Shown piece after piece: positions 27,095-36,008 of a stretch of 64,000 nucleotides of DNA. A program made the translations under genes and the position numbers. Source of the stretch: Marinobacter sp. BGYM27 (lineage in GTDB: Bacteria > Pseudomonadota > Gammaproteobacteria > Pseudomonadales > Oleiphilaceae); contig JANZNS010000004.1 in the NCBI GenBank assembly GCA_025153445.1, positions 186,001 to 250,000 on the forward strand. The letters are read 5' to 3'. The notes under the pieces were generated by a model, which searched no databases, had not been told where the DNA came from, and saw only the letters and a program-made list of their open reading frames with translations. Numbering within the stretch: position 1 is the stretch's first letter; every line of letters starts with the position of its first letter.

Positions 27095-27742
27095 GTGCTT
27101 ACATTCAACAAATTAATATCGACAAGCTTCATCACTATTGCACTTTCCCTGGGCACTTCAGCGGCTAGTGCCAGCATTATCGGTATTCCTGATTTACCGG
27201 AAAATCTTCTGATCAACGGTAGCTTTGAAGACCCGATTATTGAAGCAGGCACATGGCAGCACTTCACTTCCAGCGAAGTACCGGGCTGGGATGGCAGCAA
27301 CATCGAAATCTGGAATGACTACAATGGTGTCACCGCTGCCGAAGGCAGCCAGTTCGCAGAACTGAATGCGCACCCGAACACAAACACCGTATTCGGTATC
27401 TTCCAGTCGTTCGTCACCACAGCTGGCAACTGGTACGACATTTCGTTTGCCTACCGCGCGCGCTCAAACGACAACGAAGCCTTTAACGTAAGCGTAGCCG
27501 GCCTCGACACCACACTGAGCGATCACACCACTCAGGAATGGTCACTATTCAGTGGCAGCTTTCTGGCAACGTCTGACTCAACCACTTTGGCCTTTACCAC
27601 TGTTTCACCGGCAACTGGCACCTACGGCAACTTCATCGACAACGTTAGAGTAAACGCCGTAGCCTCAGTTCCCGAGCCCGCTACGCTGGCTTTGATGGGT
27701 CTGGGCCTGCTGAGTCTCGGGGCGACCCGCCGCAAGAACTAA
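27095..27742 (+). CDS. PEP-CTERM sorting-domain protein
   Basis: A 215-residue exported protein starting at GTG 27095 with TGGAGAA upstream. It has an N-terminal signal peptide (to about residue 26), then a jelly-roll-like domain with LLINGSFEDP and DNVRVNAV elements, resembling DUF642-type carbohydrate-binding folds. It ends with the sorting signal VPEPATLALMGLGLLSLG followed by RRKN. PEP-CTERM tails are processed by exosortase XrtA in exopolysaccharide-making cells; no exosortase gene is in this window. A long AT-rich leader lies upstream and a strong terminator downstream. Confidence 0.92.
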   Translation: MLTFNKLISTSFITIALSLGTSAASASIIGIPDLPENLLINGSFEDPIIEAGTWQHFTSSEVPGWDGSNIEIWNDYNGVTAAEGSQFAELNAHPNTNTVFGIFQSFVTTAGNWYDISFAYRARSNDNEAFNVSVAGLDTTLSDHTTQEWSLFSGSFLATSDSTTLAFTTVSPATGTYGNFIDNVRVNAVASVPEPATLALMGLGLLSLGATRRKN

Positions 27743-27763
27743 TCCCGGCATTCAGCCCTTCAG

Positions 27764-27796
27764 AAAATGCAGCGCCAGTCGCTGCATTTTTGTTTT
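27764..27796 (+). terminator. Rho-independent terminator of the PEP-CTERM gene
   Basis: A perfect 11-base stem, AAAATGCAGCG / CGCTGCATTTT with a 5-base loop, is followed by TGTTTT. Confidence 0.88.
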
Positions 27797-27937
27797 ACCG
27801 CTCCCAATTCGCCCCTTCCATGTATCCTGCCTCTCATGTCCGATCTATAGTGATACGGTGACAGATTGAGTCCGTAATCAGTTTGGCCTGCTTTGTGCAG
27901 CGATTCCGACTCAGTCTTGCGAGAATGATCAACGGCC

Positions 27938-28762
27938 ATGACATTCAAAGAATCAACACTTCCAAAGCACACCATAACCCGCCGTCTCTTCCGCTGGGCG
28001 TTACGCAGCCTTGTGCTGTTGCTCGCCTTGCTGGCAGGCCCGCTTATGATGGCCGCCTGCAGTGGTATTCAGAGCCAGCAAAACTGGTACGACACCGATC
28101 GCTCAAGCGCAAAGATAGCGCCACTCCCAAGCGCTGCCGAAGAGGCGATTGTGCAGGTTTACCACGCCAGAGCATTTGGATGGCGGGGCTATTTTGCAGT
28201 TCACACCTGGCTGGCCACCAAAGAGAAAGGGGCAAACAGCTACTGGGTTCACGATGTAACCGGCTGGCGCCAGCGGACCATGCGATCCTATGCCGCAGAG
28301 CCCGACACTGCCTGGTATGGCAATCCACCCACGCTGATTGCTGATATCCGGGGCTCGCAGGCTGAGGTTGCGATTCCGAAGATACTGGCAGCGGTGGAAG
28401 CCTACCCTTATGCCGATCGCTATCAGGCCTGGCCCGGCCCCAACAGTAATACCTTTACCTCCTGGGTGATCCGCCAGGTACCCGAGCTGTCGGTGGCGCT
28501 CCCCAATACCGCCATCGGCAAGGATTACCTCGGCCCACGACTGGTCGCCACCACGCCCAGCAATTCCGGTCTGCAACTGTCCTTACTTGGCTATGCCGGC
28601 GTGCTAGCCAGTGTGCGCGAAGGCATCGAACTGAACCTGCTGGGCTTGTCTCTGGGCGTGGACCCAATTGCGCTGGGCATCAAACTGCCGGGCATCGGTG
28701 AACTGAGTTTGCTGGAGCCCTGGCAACCGGACAGCACGACGAACACAGCTACTGCCGAATGA
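27938..28762 (+). CDS. DUF3750 membrane or lipoprotein-like protein
   Basis: A 274-residue protein. An N-terminal basic region and hydrophobic helix (about residues 21-42) end in AACSG, which could be an anchor or a lipobox. The DUF3750 body shows YHARAFGWRGYFAVHTWLATK near residue 75, then WHGNPP-type sequence (AWYGNPP) and YRAWPGPNSNTF-type sequence (YQAWPGPNSNTF) near 165. The function is unknown; the conserved His and Trp residues hint at an envelope enzyme. It is alone, with a weak ribosome site. Confidence 0.82.
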   Translation: MTFKESTLPKHTITRRLFRWALRSLVLLLALLAGPLMMAACSGIQSQQNWYDTDRSSAKIAPLPSAAEEAIVQVYHARAFGWRGYFAVHTWLATKEKGANSYWVHDVTGWRQRTMRSYAAEPDTAWYGNPPTLIADIRGSQAEVAIPKILAAVEAYPYADRYQAWPGPNSNTFTSWVIRQVPELSVALPNTAIGKDYLGPRLVATTPSNSGLQLSLLGYAGVLASVREGIELNLLGLSLGVDPIALGIKLPGIGELSLLEPWQPDSTTNTATAE

Positions 28763-28982
28763 CCGGTAAAAACGGGTGCCAGATTCAATAGTGCCAGGTA
28801 CTTCAGGACGGGGAATCAAGGGGACTGAAATGCCAGATACGAGTCAGGCAGAAACCGGGTAAATCAAACCGGAAGAGTGATGGGCGCTGCCCCTGGCAAC
28901 AGGCACAGCGCGCTGTTTGCTGAACAGTATCGGGTTGCCGTCAGATGCAGCTGCATCGGACCTGAGCCAGATAAAATCAACA
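28763..28982. other. Spacer, nothing recognised
   Basis: About 220 bases between the convergent DUF3750 and DUF1127 genes; no credible gene or terminator was found. Confidence 0.4.
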
Positions 28983-29162
28983 TCAACTCCGCCAGAAGGG
29001 CTTGCTGGCTTCACGCAACAAACTACCCGGCGCAAGACCGATATCGCGTTCAATCATTGCGACGTTATCCCGATTGATATCGCGGCGAAGGGAACGACGT
29101 TCAGCCGAACGCTGATTCCAGACTTTCAATGTGCGGACAAATGCTGACGATTTTGCGGGCAT
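28983..29162 (-). CDS. Second DUF1127 small protein
   Basis: A 59-residue basic protein. The ATG at 29162 is preferred (GAGAGTGG upstream); a GTG at 29174 would add four residues. The sequence carries the DUF1127 signature: WNQRSAERRSLRRD, IERDIGLAPGSL and terminal KPFWRS. It matches the C-terminal half of the protein at 8151-8405 closely, so the two are paralogues. It stands alone and its role is unknown. Confidence 0.8.
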   Translation of the reverse strand: MPAKSSAFVRTLKVWNQRSAERRSLRRDINRDNVAMIERDIGLAPGSLLREASKPFWRS

Positions 29163-29497
29163 GATGATCACCACTCTCTGTGATTAATGACTGTGTCGCT
29201 TATGCAACCATCTATCTCCAAATAGCCTTCAGAGAATCGGTTACAGCGTCAGCCTATGGTCACAGATTGAGCGGTTTTTCGGCAGATACAGAGAGGTCAA
29301 TTTATGACCAGTACAGTTAGCATGCGACCTGTTTCATGCCTGTAATTGTACTTACTTTTGTGGTTTTCCACTGCCAACCTCACTGCCGACGGAATTAACT
29401 TCATCCTATTAAAGCGACACATTACCGGGTTTTCTGCTGGCCACTTTGCCCTGCTCACTGGTAGCGTGAATACCTGACATTGCCAACGGGACTCACC
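29163..29497. other. Divergent promoter region, DUF1127 and cyclodeaminase-like gene
   Basis: 335 bases without a gene. It contains GGTCA-N5-TGACC at 29295-29309, an inverted repeat with the half-sites of the RutR-like motif but facing outward, and an isolated TGGTCA near 29258. Their relevance is uncertain. Confidence 0.35.
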
Positions 29498-30469
29498 ATG
29501 CAGATTCTGTCAAAAAACGATGTTGCCCAGGCCCTGCCCTGGGTCTCTCTGGTCGACAGACTGGATCAGGCTTTCAGGGGCGGCATCGAAACGCCGCCCC
29601 GTCATCACCACGCCATTGAGCGCCCTGATGGCGAGGCCACCATGTTGCTGATGCCGGCGTGGGAATCCGCTGACACTCAGCCGGGCTACCTTGGCGTCAA
29701 GATGGTCAACGTATTTCCCCAGAATGCCGACAAAGGCATGCCAGCCATTGCCGGGGTCTACCTGCTGAGTGATGGAGCGAACGGTCAGCCGCTGGCCTGT
29801 ATTGATGGCAGCGAACTGACACGACGGCGCACCGCTGGTGCCTCTGCACTGGCGGCTCGCTATTTGGCCCGTGAGAGCGCCGAAACGCTGGTGGTTATAG
29901 GTACAGGTAAGCTGGCGCCAATGCTGATTGAAGCCCATGCTGCAGTCCGCCCGATCCGCAAGGTTATCGTGTACGGTCGTAACCTCGACAAGGCCCGCGC
30001 CCTTGCCGACGCCTACCTCGGCTATGCCGCCGGTCAGGTGCCATTTGAAGACGTCACAGCGACCTCCGATCTGGAGAGCGCCGTTCGCGGGGCCGATATT
30101 GTCAGCGCAGCCACGCTGTCAACAGCACCGATTATTCATGGCGAATGGCTAACGCCAGGCACGCATGTTGATCTGGTCGGCGCTTTCCGCCCCAATATGC
30201 GCGAAACCGACAGTGAATGCGTCGCCCGTGCGGAGGTGTTTGTTGATTCCTACGCCGGGGCTAAAGGTGAAGCCGGCGATCTGCATCATGCAGTAAACGA
30301 AGGGCGCTTCAATATGGACGATGTTCACGCAGAACTGGCTGAACTGAGCCGTGGCGAACACCCCGGACGATCCCGGGATGATGCCATTACCCTGTTCAAA
30401 TCGGTGGGCGTATCACTGGAGGATCTCGCGGCGGCGATTCTGGTATGGGAGAACCGCACGTCCGAGTAG
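29498..30469 (+). CDS. Ornithine cyclodeaminase/mu-crystallin family protein
   Basis: A 323-residue NAD(P)-binding protein; the ATG at 29498 follows a CGGGA motif. Features are the PPRHHHAIERPDG segment, a LGVKMVNVFPQN substrate strand near residue 65, DGSELTRRRTAGASALAA near 105 and the Rossmann loop VIGTGKLAPM near 135. Family members are ornithine cyclodeaminases, ketimine or pyrroline-2-carboxylate reductases and alanine dehydrogenases. The second Rossmann-loop glycine pattern is slightly altered. It converges on the ureide operon (7-base gap), so a role in disposing of nitrogen products is possible. Confidence 0.85.
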   Translation: MQILSKNDVAQALPWVSLVDRLDQAFRGGIETPPRHHHAIERPDGEATMLLMPAWESADTQPGYLGVKMVNVFPQNADKGMPAIAGVYLLSDGANGQPLACIDGSELTRRRTAGASALAARYLARESAETLVVIGTGKLAPMLIEAHAAVRPIRKVIVYGRNLDKARALADAYLGYAAGQVPFEDVTATSDLESAVRGADIVSAATLSTAPIIHGEWLTPGTHVDLVGAFRPNMRETDSECVARAEVFVDSYAGAKGEAGDLHHAVNEGRFNMDDVHAELAELSRGEHPGRSRDDAITLFKSVGVSLEDLAAAILVWENRTSE

Positions 30470-30476
30470 ACGGATC

Positions 30477-31430
30477 TCAGCCCTTGTCGGCAACCCGGTG
30501 TTCGTAGGTCGCATCCAGTCGTGATTTGAGATAGTCGGCAAAGGTGATCGGCTCATATTTGGGCGCTTGATCCGGGTAGATATCCCGTGGATCAACAACC
30601 GAATCCGGATTGGCTTCCAGAAAGAACGCAATGGAGTAGCGCTCTTGCTCCGGCGGGCGCACGCGATGAGGTGTCGAGACGTAGGTGTCGTTACTCCAGC
30701 GCATCAGACAGTCGCCGATATTGCAGACAAAAGCGCCGGGCACGTGAGGCGCATCGACCCACTCCCCTTGCCGGTTCAGCACTTCGAGACCGGCCACTGA
30801 ATCGGTGGCCAGCAGGGTCACGTTGCCATAGTCGGTATGCGCACCGGCGCCACCATCCTGCCGATCTGACTGGCCGGCTGTTGCCGGGTAATGCAGCATC
30901 CGCAGTGTCACGACCGGTTCGTTCAGGTGCTGGGCGAAGAACTGCTCGTCCGCCCCCAGATCCAGACTGAAACCACGGTGAATCACCCGCCCCAGATCCA
31001 GGCAGGCATCGAAGTAGCCCAACATGTGCTCGCGCCATTCAGGCAGCTCAGGCCAGAAGTTGACGCCCCGGAACGGCTTATTGGCCAGCACATCCGGGTG
31101 GTCTGCCGGCATCTCGGCGCCCAGATTGAAGGCCTCTTTCATATCGGCACCGGATTCCGGATTGAGCTTTTCATCCGCCATGGCAACATAGCCCCGATTG
31201 TGGGGCGAGCGCTTGATGGACAGCGCCTGCTTGTCTTCAACCGGGAGCGCAAAAAAACGACGGGCCTCTGCAAACGCCGTGTCGATTACCGCCTGGGGAA
31301 TCCCGTGATCCACCGCATAGAAAAACCCCACTTCGCGGCAGGCTTTGCCCAGCTCCGCTGCGGTTTTTCTGCGCACATTGGCGTCGTCACTGCGCAGGCC
31401 TGCGATGGAGATAAGGGGGATTTGATTCAT
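30477..31430 (-). CDS. Isopenicillin-N-synthase-like 2-oxoglutarate/Fe(II) dioxygenase
   Basis: A 317-residue enzyme, ATG 31430 with GGAG six bases upstream. The DIOX_N region contains VGFFYAVDHGIP near residue 35. The Fe-binding HxD (AHTDYGNVTLL near 195), distal His (STPHRV near 253) and 2-oxoglutarate-binding RYSIAF are all intact. It is the last gene of the TetR-puuE-alc-allA-deaminase operon (9-base gap). The substrate is unknown; a purine, ureide or pyrimidine derivative is suggested by context. A paralogue is at 49083-50078. Confidence 0.88.
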   Translation of the reverse strand: MNQIPLISIAGLRSDDANVRRKTAAELGKACREVGFFYAVDHGIPQAVIDTAFAEARRFFALPVEDKQALSIKRSPHNRGYVAMADEKLNPESGADMKEAFNLGAEMPADHPDVLANKPFRGVNFWPELPEWREHMLGYFDACLDLGRVIHRGFSLDLGADEQFFAQHLNEPVVTLRMLHYPATAGQSDRQDGGAGAHTDYGNVTLLATDSVAGLEVLNRQGEWVDAPHVPGAFVCNIGDCLMRWSNDTYVSTPHRVRPPEQERYSIAFFLEANPDSVVDPRDIYPDQAPKYEPITFADYLKSRLDATYEHRVADKG

Positions 31431-31439
31431 GTACAACTC

Positions 31440-32789
31440 CTAAACCATATCGACACGAAGATGGGACATCGCCCGGCATCGTTCATAAAGGGACACACCG
31501 CATTGTTGAGCGGTTTCAAGTACTCGGGCCTCATCGACCTGCGTTGAGCGCCCGTTTTCGATCAGGCAGCGGCCATCAACCCAAACCCGGCTCACGTTGC
31601 TGCCTCGGGCTGCGAACACGAGGTTCCATAGCAGGTTACCGCCGTCGTTTGTGACTTCATGGGGCGTCAGATTGGGCATGGCCAGATCCAGCATTACCAG
31701 GTCGGCCTTCTTGCCCACTTCAATTGACCCGATGTCCTTGTCCAGCCCCAGCGCTTTGGCGCCGCCGATGGTGGCCATACGCAGGATCTGGTCAGCCGGC
31801 AGGGCTGTGGCGTCAAGCCGTGTTGCTTTCTGGATCAGCGAGGCAAACTTCATTTCCTCGAACATATCGAGGCTGTTATTGCAGACCGGGCCATCAGTGC
31901 CAATGCCCAGCGTAATGCCTGCGGCCAGCATTTCCGGCGTGCGGGCCACACCACTCGCCAGCTTGGCGTTGCTGACAGGACAATGGGCAATCGCCGTGCC
32001 GGTGTCTGCAAGCCGTTTGATTTCATCATCATTGAGCCATACACAGTGAGCCAGCAGCGTGTTCTCACCCAGCAGGCCATAGTGATCGAGCATGCCAATA
32101 GAGCGCCGCCCAAAGTGGGCCAGCACGGCGGCCTCCTCTTCTTTCTGCTCGCAGGCATGGGTATGGATACGGACGCCGTATTCCTGCTGGCAGCGCACGG
32201 CATCGCGATAGGCATCTTCACTGCAGTAGAACAGGTGCTCCAGCCCCATCCAGACCTGTATCCGACCTTGCTGGCTGCCGTGACGGGTTTTGATCAGGCG
32301 CTTGTTTTCATCCCGGGTGGCGAAGAAATCCTTGCCCGGCTGATCCGCGACATAAGGTGCGAGATTCACTCGCAAGCCGATTTCACCCGCTGCATCTGCG
32401 CAGCGATCCATAAAGCGGAACATGTCCATCACACAGGTGGTGCCGCTTTTGAGGGCTTCGAGATAACACAGCCGCGCCGAGTGAAAAGCATCCTCTTCGG
32501 TCAGCGCCCGGTGCTCGAGCTGGTAATGGGGCAGCCATTCCATCAGCGGCATATTCTCGGTCACACCGCGCATCAGGCTGGAATGAGAGTGACTGTCGAC
32601 CAGCCCCGGCATCAGCGCATGCTTGCCCGCGCCATCAATGACCTTTGCTCCTTCAGGGATCGCAACCTCAGCGGATGGCCCCACGGCCACAATGCGATCA
32701 TCTTCGACCACCACTGTGCCATCGGGAATCACCCGGTTGCGGGGATCCACAGTAAAAATGGCGACGTGGGTAATGGCAAATAGCGTCAT
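31440..32789 (-). CDS. Amidohydrolase-superfamily deaminase (TRZ/ATZ group)
   Basis: A 449-residue metal-dependent deaminase. Metal and catalytic residues are visible: DSHSH near residue 66, HTHACEQKEEE near 210, LAHCVWL near 248 and GTDGPVCNN near 300. The group covers S-adenosylhomocysteine, 5'-methylthioadenosine, guanine and 8-oxoguanine deaminases and chlorohydrolases. It lies in the ureide operon, 7 bases after allA, so a purine base or nucleoside is the likely substrate. It differs clearly from the guaD product and from the deaminase at 51830. Confidence 0.85.
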   Translation of the reverse strand: MTLFAITHVAIFTVDPRNRVIPDGTVVVEDDRIVAVGPSAEVAIPEGAKVIDGAGKHALMPGLVDSHSHSSLMRGVTENMPLMEWLPHYQLEHRALTEEDAFHSARLCYLEALKSGTTCVMDMFRFMDRCADAAGEIGLRVNLAPYVADQPGKDFFATRDENKRLIKTRHGSQQGRIQVWMGLEHLFYCSEDAYRDAVRCQQEYGVRIHTHACEQKEEEAAVLAHFGRRSIGMLDHYGLLGENTLLAHCVWLNDDEIKRLADTGTAIAHCPVSNAKLASGVARTPEMLAAGITLGIGTDGPVCNNSLDMFEEMKFASLIQKATRLDATALPADQILRMATIGGAKALGLDKDIGSIEVGKKADLVMLDLAMPNLTPHEVTNDGGNLLWNLVFAARGSNVSRVWVDGRCLIENGRSTQVDEARVLETAQQCGVSLYERCRAMSHLRVDMV

Positions 32790-32796
32790 AGCTTAC

Positions 32797-33288
32797 TCAG
32801 GCCGGTAAAACCGGCGGCTCAAGGTTCACGGTATCGCAGTTGTCACCGGCACCCCGGCGATCAACTACCAGAAAATCAGCGTCGCGCCCGACCGGCAGCA
32901 AGGGCGCATGCCAGGTGCCGGCACGGTAGTTCACCCCCTGCCCGGCTTCTACCCGAAACACACAAATCCGGGCCGGATCAAACTCGCCCGGTGGCGCGAC
33001 CACCACCCAATAGGGCGTATCGCCCAGCGGCATAAACGCCTGACTGCCCTGCGGGTGACGTTCCATCAGTTCGATCACCAGCGGTTCCAGCGGCTGCCCC
33101 CGGAATATAGAGATAATGGCATCAGCATTTTCTCCCAGCGTTTCTACCGCCGCCAGCGCATGAAAGCGCTCGGTTCGCCCATCATTGATCGGGAAGGAAT
33201 CAGCCCCTTCAGCACTGATCACATCACCGAAAGGTGCAAAGGCTTCCCGGGTCAGCGGTTGGCTGGCAATCGTGCGCGGCGTGCTCAT
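32797..33288 (-). CDS. allA: Ureidoglycolate lyase
   Basis: A 163-residue cupin-like enzyme that splits ureidoglycolate to glyoxylate and urea, the last step of this ureide pathway. Conserved features are FAPFGDVISAEG near residue 17, FRGQPLEPLVIELMERHPQGSQAF-type core (key residues Glu and His near 75-80), and GVNYRAGTWHAPLL near 120. It overlaps the allantoicase gene by 4 bases. Its product glyoxylate connects with the glycolate cluster in this window. Urease is not present here. Confidence 0.95.
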   Translation of the reverse strand: MSTPRTIASQPLTREAFAPFGDVISAEGADSFPINDGRTERFHALAAVETLGENADAIISIFRGQPLEPLVIELMERHPQGSQAFMPLGDTPYWVVVAPPGEFDPARICVFRVEAGQGVNYRAGTWHAPLLPVGRDADFLVVDRRGAGDNCDTVNLEPPVLPA

Positions 33289-34301
33289 TTAACCGGCTTC
33301 CCCCAGAGACGAACACGACTGATGCCACCGTCCGGAATGCTGTTCACCCGAATGTGGGTAATGGGCCCGACATCTTTGAGTTGGCTGAATTCATGAATGG
33401 CATCAGCCGTCAGGGGCTGCTCATCCATCAAGGTTTCCCAGAACATGCTCTGGGTAGTTATGGACTGGGTCGTGCCCTTTTCGACGCAAGCGGCCTGAAT
33501 TGAGCAACGGGCAGGAAAATTGCCTTTGAAGTGTGCGGTGTCGATTTCAATACCGTCGACCACACCCTTGTGGCCCAGCTTCAGAATACACCACTCATTG
33601 CCGGGTTCGCGGCGCCGACGGGTTTCCCAGCCATCGCCCATATTGAGGCCCCGGCCGGGACGCAGCAATTTGCGGGGTTCACCATAATGGGCATCGCTCC
33701 AGGCCACCTGATCGCCGCCATTAGCGAGCGCCAACAGGTCGAGCCGCTGGTTCAGGTCACGATTGTTCCAATCGCAGAACGGCTGACCATAAACGCGGAA
33801 ACGGGCCATGCCCCCATCCGGCCACAGGTGCAGGCGCAGATGTGTCCAGGGGCCGGATGCGGCAAGGGCCTGGAAACTGTGATCGTTACCAGCGAGCGAA
33901 ACCGCGGGCAGAATTTCCTGCCAGTCGGCGTCATTACCCGGATCGGATTCCGGCGACCAGCAAGCTTCGATGGACGCCGCAGGCGCGAAATTGCCGGTGA
34001 AGAAGCTGGTATCAAAATCCACCCCATGCAACACACCGGGCATCGCAAGACGCAGGATGCACCAGTCATGGCCCGTATCCCGGCGACGGCGGGTTTCCCA
34101 GCCGTCCATCCACTTGCCGTGATCGTCGTACTTGTCGGGATAAAAACGTGCGGGCTCCGGGTTCAGCATGCGTTCACGGGGCGCAAAAAACTCATCTGTC
34201 ACCCAGCTTACAGCCGCTCCCAGACTGGCATCCGCCAGGTTCAGGTAATCCCGGGTAAACGCCGGGCCATCAACAATCGGGGCAACCTGCACATCACTCA
34301 T
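33285..34301 (-). CDS. alc: Allantoicase
   Basis: A 338-residue enzyme hydrolysing allantoate to ureidoglycolate and urea. The ATG at 34301 has a GAGAGAG site; the open frame upstream overlaps puuE antisense to function and is rejected. Two allantoicase repeats are evident, each with DGWETRRRR (near residues 65 and 225) and IDTAHFKGNFP or FDTSFFTGNFA. It sits 34 bases after puuE in the ureide operon. Confidence 0.95.
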   Translation of the reverse strand: MSDVQVAPIVDGPAFTRDYLNLADASLGAAVSWVTDEFFAPRERMLNPEPARFYPDKYDDHGKWMDGWETRRRRDTGHDWCILRLAMPGVLHGVDFDTSFFTGNFAPAASIEACWSPESDPGNDADWQEILPAVSLAGNDHSFQALAASGPWTHLRLHLWPDGGMARFRVYGQPFCDWNNRDLNQRLDLLALANGGDQVAWSDAHYGEPRKLLRPGRGLNMGDGWETRRRREPGNEWCILKLGHKGVVDGIEIDTAHFKGNFPARCSIQAACVEKGTTQSITTQSMFWETLMDEQPLTADAIHEFSQLKDVGPITHIRVNSIPDGGISRVRLWGKPVK

Positions 34302-34335
34302 ATTCGCTCTCTCTTCGGACTGACTCGATTGACGG

Positions 34336-35268
34336 TCACTCAGGTGTATAGGGGTGTTCCGCTTTCCAGTGGCGGGCGATATCAATGCGCCGGCAGATCC
34401 AGACCTGTTCATGCTGCTGGATATGGTCAAGAAAACGCTGCAATGCCCGGAAGCGGCCGGGCCTTCCAATCAGGCGACAGTGCAGACCTATCGACAACAT
34501 CTTGGGCGTCTCGGCGCCTTCCTGATAGAGCACATCGAACGCATCTTTCAGGTACTGGAAAAACTGCTCGCCGGAATTGAAGCCCTGGGGCGAGGCGAAC
34601 CGCATGTCATTGGTGTCCAGGGTATAAGGCACAACGAGATGCGGCGTCCGATCGCCGTATTGGGTCTCAACAGTCGTCCAGAATGGCAGATCGTCACCGT
34701 AGTAATCACTGTCATACTCAAAGCCGCCTTCTTCCACCACCAGCCGCCGGGTATTGGGGCTGTCGCGCCCGGTGTACCATCCCAGTGGCCGCTGGCCCGT
34801 AAGTTCGGTGTGGATCGCGATGGCTTCGCGCATGTGCTCGTGCTCGTCGGCTTCGCTCATGTCCTGATAGTGAATCCAGCGCAGGCCATGACAGGCGATT
34901 TCATGATCCTCTGCCAGAAAAGCCTGCGTGACTTCGGGGTTGCGCTGCAATGCGGTGGCGACGCCAAAAATGGTGAGCGGCAGACCGCGCTTTTTGAATT
35001 CGCGCAGCACCCGCCAGACACCGGCGCGGGAGCCGTATTCGTAGATCGACTCCATACTCATGTGGCGATCGGGATAGGCCTGCGCGCCAATGATTTCGGA
35101 CAGAAAGACTTCGGAATGGCTGTCGCCGTGGAGCACACAGTTCTCGCCACCTTCCTCATAGTTCAGCACAAACTGCACGGCAATGCGGGCGTCACCGGGC
35201 CAGTTGGCCTTTGGCGGGTTAGCGCCGTACCCGATCAGGTCCCGCGGGTATTCCGGTGTCATACTCAT
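34336..35268 (-). CDS. puuE: Allantoinase, PuuE (polysaccharide deacetylase fold)
   Basis: A 310-residue metal-independent allantoinase converting allantoin to allantoate. The ATG at 35268 has GGAG eight bases upstream and overlaps the TetR stop (ATGA). NodB-like fold markers are FVLNYEEGGE near residue 35, YEYGSRAGVWR near 75, ACHGLRWIHYQD near 130 and GWYTGRDSPNTRRL near 165. It is the PuuE family rather than the amidohydrolase AllB. It follows UraD in the pathway although encoded in a different operon. Confidence 0.95.
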   Translation of the reverse strand: MSMTPEYPRDLIGYGANPPKANWPGDARIAVQFVLNYEEGGENCVLHGDSHSEVFLSEIIGAQAYPDRHMSMESIYEYGSRAGVWRVLREFKKRGLPLTIFGVATALQRNPEVTQAFLAEDHEIACHGLRWIHYQDMSEADEHEHMREAIAIHTELTGQRPLGWYTGRDSPNTRRLVVEEGGFEYDSDYYGDDLPFWTTVETQYGDRTPHLVVPYTLDTNDMRFASPQGFNSGEQFFQYLKDAFDVLYQEGAETPKMLSIGLHCRLIGRPGRFRALQRFLDHIQQHEQVWICRRIDIARHWKAEHPYTPE

Positions 35269-35951
35269 TTGGGCGGCTCCAGACCACATCCCCTCAGAAT
35301 AACCGAGATAAGGAAATCGGCAGCATGGTCAAAATCACGCTGCTCATACTCGGCCTTGTTTTCGACCATCAGGATTTGCACCTGAAAATCGGCGTAATGC
35401 TGGGTCGATGACCAGATCAGAAAGATCAGCTGTACCGGATCAACGTTTGCCATCCGGCCCTCGTCGATCCATTGCTGAATCACGCCAGCCCTGCCCCGGA
35501 CCCACTCCCGCATATTGGTTCGCAGGTGATCTTTCAGGAAAGGTGCCCCCTGAATGATCTCCATAGCAAACAGGCGGGAAACCAGTGGATGGGAACGTGA
35601 CAGCTCGACCTTGGTGCGGATAAAGCTGGCCAGACACTCGGCCGGGTCGTCCTCCGGGCTGATTTCGGAAAACACCGCGTTCCAGCGGGTCAGGATGTCA
35701 TCAAAAAGCGCATGATAAATTCGCTTCTTGCTACTGAAATAATAAAGCACGTTCGACTTAGGCAGCTCGGCGCGCTCTGCAATATTCTGGATCGTGGTGC
35801 CGCGAAAACCATGCTGGGCAAATTCCTGCTCGGCGGCCACGATAATACACTCTCGGTTGCGTTCACGAATCCGGCCGGGGCGGTATCGCCGCCCGCGGGA
35901 GTCGGCTTCCTGCCGTTCCGTAGCTGTTTCGCTTTCAGGCTGGAGAGTCAT
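35265..35951 (-). CDS. RutR-like TetR-family regulator of purine/ureide genes
   Basis: A 228-residue regulator; the start at 35951 has GAGG upstream. HTH at about residues 30-75 (ECIIVAAEQEFAQHGFRGT, then LPKSNVLYYFSSKKRIY). The C-terminal domain has HPLVSRLFAMEIIQGAP, typical of the RutR/YcdC subgroup, whose E. coli member binds TTGACCANNTGGTCAA and responds to pyrimidines. It heads the puuE-alc-allA operon. Sites like the RutR operator occur in the ABC/xdh divergent region and near 51460. Here the effector is more likely a purine or ureide. Confidence 0.85.
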   Translation of the reverse strand: MTLQPESETATERQEADSRGRRYRPGRIRERNRECIIVAAEQEFAQHGFRGTTIQNIAERAELPKSNVLYYFSSKKRIYHALFDDILTRWNAVFSEISPEDDPAECLASFIRTKVELSRSHPLVSRLFAMEIIQGAPFLKDHLRTNMREWVRGRAGVIQQWIDEGRMANVDPVQLIFLIWSSTQHYADFQVQILMVENKAEYEQRDFDHAADFLISVILRGCGLEPPK

Positions 35952-35972
35952 CTTTGTTGCCTCGCCCCAGGT

Positions 35973-36002
35973 CCGGGAGCCCGACACCTGCCGGACTCCC
36001 GG
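35973..36002 (-). terminator. Hairpin between tsx-like gene and TetR gene
   Basis: A perfect 7-base inverted repeat, CCGGGAG / CTCCCGG, with an inner TCCGG/CCGGA pairing lies in the 57-base gap. It lacks a T run, so it may attenuate read-through from the porin gene into the regulatory operon. Confidence 0.4.
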
Positions 36003-36008
36003 AATGGA

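Noticed and set aside
29295-29309. GGTCA-N5-TGACC as a RutR-type operator of the cyclodeaminase-like gene
   Set aside because: The half-sites face the opposite way and have different spacing from TGACCANNTGGTCA.
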